Assembly (NCBI GenBank): GCA_001910725.1
Contig: MJGA01000069.1
Span: forward strand, 1 to 57,941
DNA: 57,941 nt
Reading direction: 5' to 3'
Source of the DNA: Phanerodontia chrysosporium
Taxonomy: Eukaryota > Basidiomycota > Agaricomycetes > Polyporales > Phanerochaetaceae
Under the pieces are notes generated by a model. That model had not been told where the DNA came from. It did not search any database and was given only the letters and a program-made list of their open reading frames with translations. Position 1 is the stretch's first letter; each line of letters opens with the position of its first letter. The translations under genes were made by a program, and so were the position numbers. Below are positions 52,516 to 57,941 of this stretch, piece after piece.

Positions 52516-55500
52516 ATGTGCTCTTCAGTCCTCGGCAACGTCATCTGCGCTGTTCCCAACCGCCCAGGGTTCGATGTCTACTGCATTGATCCCAGGCGAC
52601 GGACTCGACGCCTAACATTGTCGTCTTCGGGAAAGCCGCCAGCTCGAACAACATCGAGGACAAGCTCACCTTCCGTGCGGACTACGGGTTCCGCGACTCC
52701 AAGATCGCCGTAACCAGGGTGAGCGCACGGATATCGATTGAACGAAAAGCCGCTAACAAAAGACCTAGCGTGAGTTTGGGAATGGTAGCCAGCAAGCGTC
52801 CATCTACTATCAAGGGTACAATGGGAATCTGCTCGAATACAGGATTACGCGGGCCGGTGTCAGAGCGTTGCTCAACGTTGACAACGTCCCCGCGAACACG
52901 ACTCGCCTTCCGACTGCACCGGCCATGGGATGCTCTCTCGCAGCTACCATGACTGGTGCAGACGGGCAGACCGTGGTGCTCTTCTACCAGACAGAGGATA
53001 ATGTCAGTATCCTTTATGTTGTGATACACCATCCATCGCTCATGGCAGACGGTTTTCCAGAAAATATGTGCGACCCACCGATTCTTGTCGGCAAGAGGCG
53101 CTGTGCACTGATGTTCTCCAAACTTTACTAGACTACGTGTGGCAGCGGGCGTTCGGGACGTGGAGTCTCCCCATACTCGTCACAAACGAGGCGACCACGG
53201 GACCATCGACCCTTTCTGCCTTCTCCTGGACAGGTCAGTACCCACTTTGCCTGATTATTGCACCGTAATTTATACGCCTGCGCCTGGTACTTCTTTCTCT
53301 AGAGTCTGACCCGAACGCCCGGACCGTCATAGACTGCGTCTGCATCGCCTTCAATACTTCCCCCGGTCAGGTAACCGTATACATGCGCCGCGAGTTGCGC
53401 CGCCCCTCCGCAGCAGGCGCGCTTCCCTCCTCTCTTCGCCCGAACTTCGAGCCTGTCGTCAACTACTTCGGCCCTACCACGCGCGGGCCGCTCTCCGCGG
53501 TATATGCCACTGCCGAAGATTGCTCGCCGCTCGTAGGGCAGTATCAAATCTATACGCAATTGCTGGAGGACCCGTCCAGAATCTGGGCTGGGACAGTGTT
53601 GCCCGGGAACAACGCTGGTGGCGCGCTGTTCCAGAAATATAAGGTTGTGGTGGCCGATACGCCGCGGCTTAGGATCCCGGCTCGTGGAAGTACGTCGGCT
53701 GTTCTGTCCGCTGCTCTCCGCTGGTCATGCTAAGATTTTGTTAAGCTTCCATCTCGACCGTATACGACCCGCCTAAAGAGGGCGACAAGACATACACTGG
53801 ACGTATGTAACGCTTATATCTGATGTCTGATGACTTCTAACAACGTGTCTAGGTATGACAGTCGTATACACTAGTTCAGAGGGTCTCATTGCCTATCACG
53901 AAATGGACGTGGTGCAGCCGATCCCGCCTCATCCGTAAGATTCTGTTGTCTGTAGAACTTTTGTACAATATGGTATGAACGAAATGCTTCATTAGCATTG
54001 AACCTCCATACGTGCCAGTCACACCTCCGGTCCCTACGCTTCCCTCACCCCCCATTCCTCCGATACCAGGCTTCCGGTTGATGGCGTCTGTGAGTGTGTC
54101 TTATCTGAACGCATGTACCATGACTAGCGGAATCTCATCCACCTTTGTCAGATATCATAGTTAACGTCTCAGTAACGGTATCTCTCAGTATGAATGAAGG
54201 TATGACATTGACTCTACTCCCCAAATCTGCTCAGCTACGTATGTGTTCTGTCACGCAGATTTTTCCGTGTCGGTCGCCACCAACGTCGAGGTCTCGAATG
54301 GCTTCTCTCATTTGTGGCTCGTCGAGGCCAAAACTAGTGACAGCGATAGCCACGACATATCCTCGGTAGCATACACGTTACGAAACATCGCTACCGGTGC
54401 AAAGCTCCAAGTCGGCAATGGTAAATGTTGTATACCAGTCTCCGTAAGTCAACTACTGATCATGCGCTGTTATCACGCATTTTAGGTCAGAGAACGGAAG
54501 GTGGGGAAGAGGATAATGGCCAGGAATGGGCGCTTACACGAGACACGAGTGGTGAGATGCTGTTCAGGTGAGTGCACGCTGCGAAGACGAATTGTTGGGT
54601 TCGGTTTTGACGAGCTTTGCCCATTCTAGTATCCAAAGCAAGGCTAAGCAGAGTGAGTATTCGCTTGACCATCGTGTCTTCCTTCTGTCGTACTCAACGA
54701 GCACCCTGTCGAATCCTAACCCAAGCCTTCGTCGAGGAAATGTGTGTTTCAAAGTTATAATCAATGAGATGAAGTCCACGCTGACGGCTTTGAGTAGCTT
54801 GAGCGACGCAGGCCAGAACACCCGTTCAGCCGGCGGCAAGCTTCCCAGCCGCCCAAGCACCGGCTCTCAGTGGAAATTCCAGCAGGTCAGTGTCTCACCT
54901 GATCAGATACAGCGCGCGGTAGATGCCATCCCGCACGTTTCGACGGGCTGGGCGCGCAACAGGAGCCACCGGGTGGACAAACAGTGCGTCATCTCTTGTT
55001 GTATTCTGGGCAAGCCGTTGACTCTGAGAGCGCGTGCAGTTATATCGTCATCCAGCCTGCGCAGTGGGAGGCGATATGGAAGACGTCCGGCTTGGGAAAC
55101 TATCACTGGACGGAGGAGCTATTTGACTGTGACGACTTTGCTGTCGGTTCGTTCTTCCTTCGTGTCATTTACTTACGACGTTCTAATGGCCTCGCTACGT
55201 ATGCAGTGTTAAAAGGAAGAGTTGCAGAGTGGGGCTATAGCAATATCAGAACACAGGTACGCGAGATTAATATGTCTGCACCATTCACTCTGAACCCACA
55301 CGACTGACGTTCGTCTACAGAAAGTGGGAATCCTCTGCGGGTTGATCTGTGCACGTGCACGCAACGGCGGGTGGGACACTGCTTCAATTTCAGCCTGGCG
55401 TCGAACCTGAAGACGGTGACCTTCTTCGAGTATGTTTATTGGTTGCACAGCTCCAGGAGGTTACTGATGGAAATCTCTTGATAGGCCTCAGAGGGGCACG

Positions 55501-55618
55501 TTTGAGGCGGTACGTTATTTGGACCTGCCAACGTTTGTTCCTTTTTCGTTCACTTATCTCGGGATGATACGTACAGGAACTGATCAAGAAGTACGAGCCC
55601 ACGTTTGGGTTCTGGTGA
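52516..55618 (+). CDS. Lectin-like protein with agglutinin C-terminal domain, probably broken
   Basis: A gene with about 15 small exons. N-terminal half: repeated beta-propeller-like strands of the fucose-lectin type (ASIYYQGYNGNLLEYRI, GQTVVLFYQTEDN, YVWQRAFGTWSLPIL, MTVVYTSSEGLIAYHEM). A Pro-rich linker (PPYVPVTPPVPTLPSPPIPP, about 54004-54063) follows, then a ricin-B-like stretch (VAYTLRNIATGAKLQVGNG and QEWALTRDTSGEM, about 54370-54565). Last comes a domain resembling the calcium-dependent cysteine-protease domain of Marasmius agglutinin (YHWTEELFDCDDFA at about 55096-55137, KGRVAEWGY, GHCFNFSL, VTFFEPQRG). The His of GHCFNF (55377-55379) would be the catalytic one; I could not place the Cys. 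A frame conflict lies between 55321 and 55375, and another near 52590, so the gene may be inactive. Such chimerolectins act in defence against predators. Confidence 0.6.
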
Positions 55619-55838
55619 ACGAACGGCTAGATGGACAACTGTGACGAGCGTGGCGCGAGAACGCTCCAGAGACGCCTATTTTACCTTTTCCTGTGTACAT
55701 CGCAATTTGCTACTCTTCGTGTTGGTGAGACGTCATGCAGTTCTGATTCAGTGCCTCTCAAAATCGCTTGTCCACAGGCAAAATAAATCTTTATGGATTC
55801 GTAATCTGTTACGCAAGTTCTGGTACCGGCAGAAAGCT

Positions 55839-57144
55839 TCATTCTACGAACTCGGCTCTGTCAGGAAAGAGGGCATGGTAGGCCGCATGCTTCGCCCGCA
55901 ACAGGGTGGAACGCTCTCCGTTGCGCAGGAAGCCCCTCTTGTCGACGACCTCCCTCAGCCGGAAGAAGTCGTACACGACATTCACTGCGTTGATCAGGTC
56001 GTTGTACTCCTCGGGCTGCGCGTCCGCCCTATGTTCGCGCGGGGTGTAGAGGATGGTCGTGGTCCTGCCGCAAGAGTTCACCGGTGCAATGCAGCACCCG
56101 TACGACACGGGAAGCAGGGGCGTCGCCTCCGTGCAGCCCGTGGGGAGCGTCGTACAGCGAAAGTGCCGTGGCCCTTGCGCGTTCGGCGGTATGCAGCCCC
56201 ATTCCTCAACGCGGGAGCGGCCTCGGAGGAAGCACATTTCCGTCTGAGGCGGGAACGTTAAGGGGGGTGTTGCCATTGGCGGTTCGCTCCCGAGGTATAG
56301 CCTCGAAGTCCTTTCAGATAGTCGACGCTGCGAGGGCCGGGGCTCCAGTGTGTGTAGCGGTGCCCAAGACTGTCCGCCGCCCATTCGTCGCAGATGAGCT
56401 GCAGCGCCGCGCCGACGTCGTATGTGCCCCACTTCGCGATGAACTCGTCCCGCAGGATGATGTCTGCACTGTGTCGCGCCGACAGCGCCGCCATCAGCTC
56501 GAGGAGCGCTATGGTGCTGTACTCGAACGGCCGCAGCCCGTGGCTCCCCCAGAACGCGCCGCTTGTCAAGTAGGCGCACATGAAGTTGACGGAGTTGATT
56601 GAATGCCACCTGTTCCGCCGCAGGTATTCTGGCCCATCCCGGATAACTGTCGGGCGGAACGAAATACTGTCTCCCTCGGTATGTACCGTGTAGTCGATGC
56701 AAGCCGATGAGGTGCATCTTGACTCTTGCAGATAGCCTCGACCTGCTCTCTCGTAGGAGGGACCCAGGTCGTTCTGGGATCGTTGTAACGAGGACTTGGA
56801 CCCTGTTTACGGGCCTTGTCGTCTATTGCCATGTGGTCTTCGTGCTTATGGCGAAGCCGGTTTCCCTTAGGTGGGTTGGGCATTGGAGCACGAGGTAACG
56901 CTTCTCGAACACGCGACACGTTCATCTACCGTGGTAAAGCGGCACAGGTTCTCCATTACCTCTCTTTCGGCCGAAGTGATCGTGAGGGTGTCCAGAAAAG
57001 TGTGGTTTTCTGAGCTCGCATAAAAGCTGTTGGAGGTGGAAGGAAACTTGCTGACGGAGTGAAGAAAGGCCACCTGCTCTCGAACACTTCCCGGGGCATC
57101 GGGATGTAATTCACGGGCGTAATTGCAGCTGCAGCGCGAGACAT
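55839..57144 (-). pseudogene. Two-unit A-B repeat protein, family copy 6, multiply frameshifted
   Basis: All family blocks are present in order but in different frames. Start ATG 57144: NYIPMPREVFESRWPFF (A1), then a shift near 57070 to SENHTFLDTLTITSAEREVM. Another shift leads to the linker PRYNDPRTTWVPPTREQVEAI (about 56810-56730), a further one to SINSVNFMCAYLTS, LRPFEYSTIALLELMAAL (B1) and ILRDEFIAKWGTYDVGAALQ (A2). A last shift near 56270 precedes B2: PVSYGCCIAP, TTTILYTPRE, DLINAVNVVYDFF and ERSTLLRAKHA, ending at 55839. At least three frameshifts. The residues between breaks remain close to copies 1 and 3, so inactivation looks fairly recent. Confidence 0.8.
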
Positions 57145-57838
57145 ATGTTCCGGACGTTTGAGACTTGCTTTAGCAGATGGGGAAGCAGGATGCAACTTGG
57201 AGGCGAGGGTCTAAAACTACGTTTTCGCTTCATACGTCTCAGGCTTTAAGCCACTTCGGAACCTCATGGCTTACAGTGGCCATCGGCACTTTGGTGAGCC
57301 TAATGTTCTTTGTCGCCACATACATAGAGAAAGAGAATCAAACCCTGATGTGGCCTGCATGGCGCCAGGTGGGCCTGAGTCGGACAAAGCGTCGGAGAGC
57401 TTCGTGTTTGGGCCAGCCGCAACGAGGACTACATGCACCTCAGGTGGCCCTGCGGCACCCACCAAACACCCGCAGCCTGCAAATGACGTATAATGCATTG
57501 TCCGCTACATGGATCCATACTTTGTTTACCGGTTCAAGCTTGCGAATTTGTGATGTTGTGGGAACTCTACGCGAAGCGTGAGTGGCATTCTTCCCAAAGG
57601 CACAAAGTCAAGAATTAACGTGGCCACATCAGATGCGCGCCACACAGAGTTTCATGACAATTTGTCCCCATGGAAAGCCTCCGCGCGGACCACAATGAAG
57701 GGCAGAAATCGCAGGGCAGAGAGGTGTGGCTCGGGGACAAATGCGGCCTCGTCTGGGAGGATATAACCGGCCCTTCCGACTCCGAGGCCTGCCAGTAACA
57801 TACACCTGAGCATCTACCCATCCAACAAGCAAGCAGCC
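57145..57838. other. Divergent intergenic region
   Basis: Lies between family copy 6 (minus) and a probable gene start at the right edge. TATAA for the latter is at 57762-57766. No other gene was seen. Confidence 0.5.
57762..57766 (+). promoter_or_regulatory. TATA box near right edge
   Basis: TATAA in the context GGAGGATATAACC lies 77 nt upstream of the ATG at 57839, followed by a leader ending CAAGCAAGCAGCC before the ATG. Confidence 0.55.
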
Positions 57839-57941
57839 ATGCCAGCGCGCAACGCCGTACGCAAGACGCGCCGAAGCCAGTCCCGGCCCCGTACTCGAAG
57901 CCTATGGCACCTTCACCGACGCCGAGCTCAAGCAGAAATGG
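57839..57941 (+). CDS. 5' end of a possible seventh A-B family copy (partial)
   Basis: The ATG at 57839 follows a TATA box at the usual distance. In the ATG frame the product is Arg-rich and unremarkable. In the next frame the last 54 nt read PVLEAYGTFTDAELKQKW, which resembles the A block (compare TLTRENLALKWG of copy 5 and YTSIRWYEARWG of copy 2). This suggests another family copy whose frame is shifted or whose first intron is short. The window ends before this can be settled. Confidence 0.35.
   Translation, partial: MPARNAVRKTRRSQSRPRTRSLWHLHRRRAQAEM

Noticed and set aside
55597..56261. Plus-strand 218-codon frame at the 3' side of the lectin-like gene
   Set aside because: It is mostly antisense to the C-terminal B2 block of family copy 6.

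Overview
The window reads as nuclear DNA of a mushroom-forming basidiomycete (Agaricomycetes; a polypore is my best guess, by inference). Reasons: dense genes with many 48-70 nt introns, frequent GTGCGT/GTACGT 5' splice sites, a DUF6535 membrane protein, a Marasmius-agglutinin-like C-terminal domain, a urea hydro-lyase (cyanamide hydratase) gene, and GC-rich coding sequence.

Layout. 1-6.0 kb: the 3' end of one gene, then a SNF2-type helicase gene with at least one probable frameshift. 6.0-9.8 kb: gene-free repeat land with an array of short palindromes, a 389-bp tandem duplication, a MITE-like fold-back element, two TTCGAA palindromes, a TACC-rich minisatellite and four 26-bp palindromes. 9.9-12.0 kb: a 5' fragment of a Ty3/gypsy-like retroelement (LTR start, Gag, start of protease). 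12.5-25.3 kb: a Sst2/FlbA-type DEP protein without its RGS domain, a NIPA-type Mg2+ transporter, cyanamide hydratase, an S10 carboxypeptidase-like protein and the DUF6535 protein. 25.9-57.9 kb: ordinary genes (NIMA kinase, a Cys-rich protein, a small membrane protein, an FkbM-like methyltransferase, ribosomal protein RPS0, glucosamine-6-phosphate deaminase, RAD7, a lectin/agglutinin chimera) interleaved with six, perhaps seven, copies of a protein family I do not recognise.

That family is the main discovery candidate. Long members (about 430 aa) consist of two tandem A-B units. A is an F-x2-(R/K)-W-G/P-x-Y-D-like block. B is an I-N-x-V-N block followed by an L-x2-F-E-x2-T-L helix. Two short members (200 and 262 aa) have one A-B unit. 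Three copies are open. Two are cut by one in-frame stop with the frame intact beyond it. One is riddled with frameshifts, and one may start at the right edge of the window. The second candidate is a dispersed palindrome family with core GTCGCCASTGGCGAC, found about 26 times, also inside an intron of the SNF2 gene, and interleaved with telomere-like AACCCTA palindromes.

Exon boundaries were read by eye from GT/AG sites and reading phase. No database search or transcript evidence was available.
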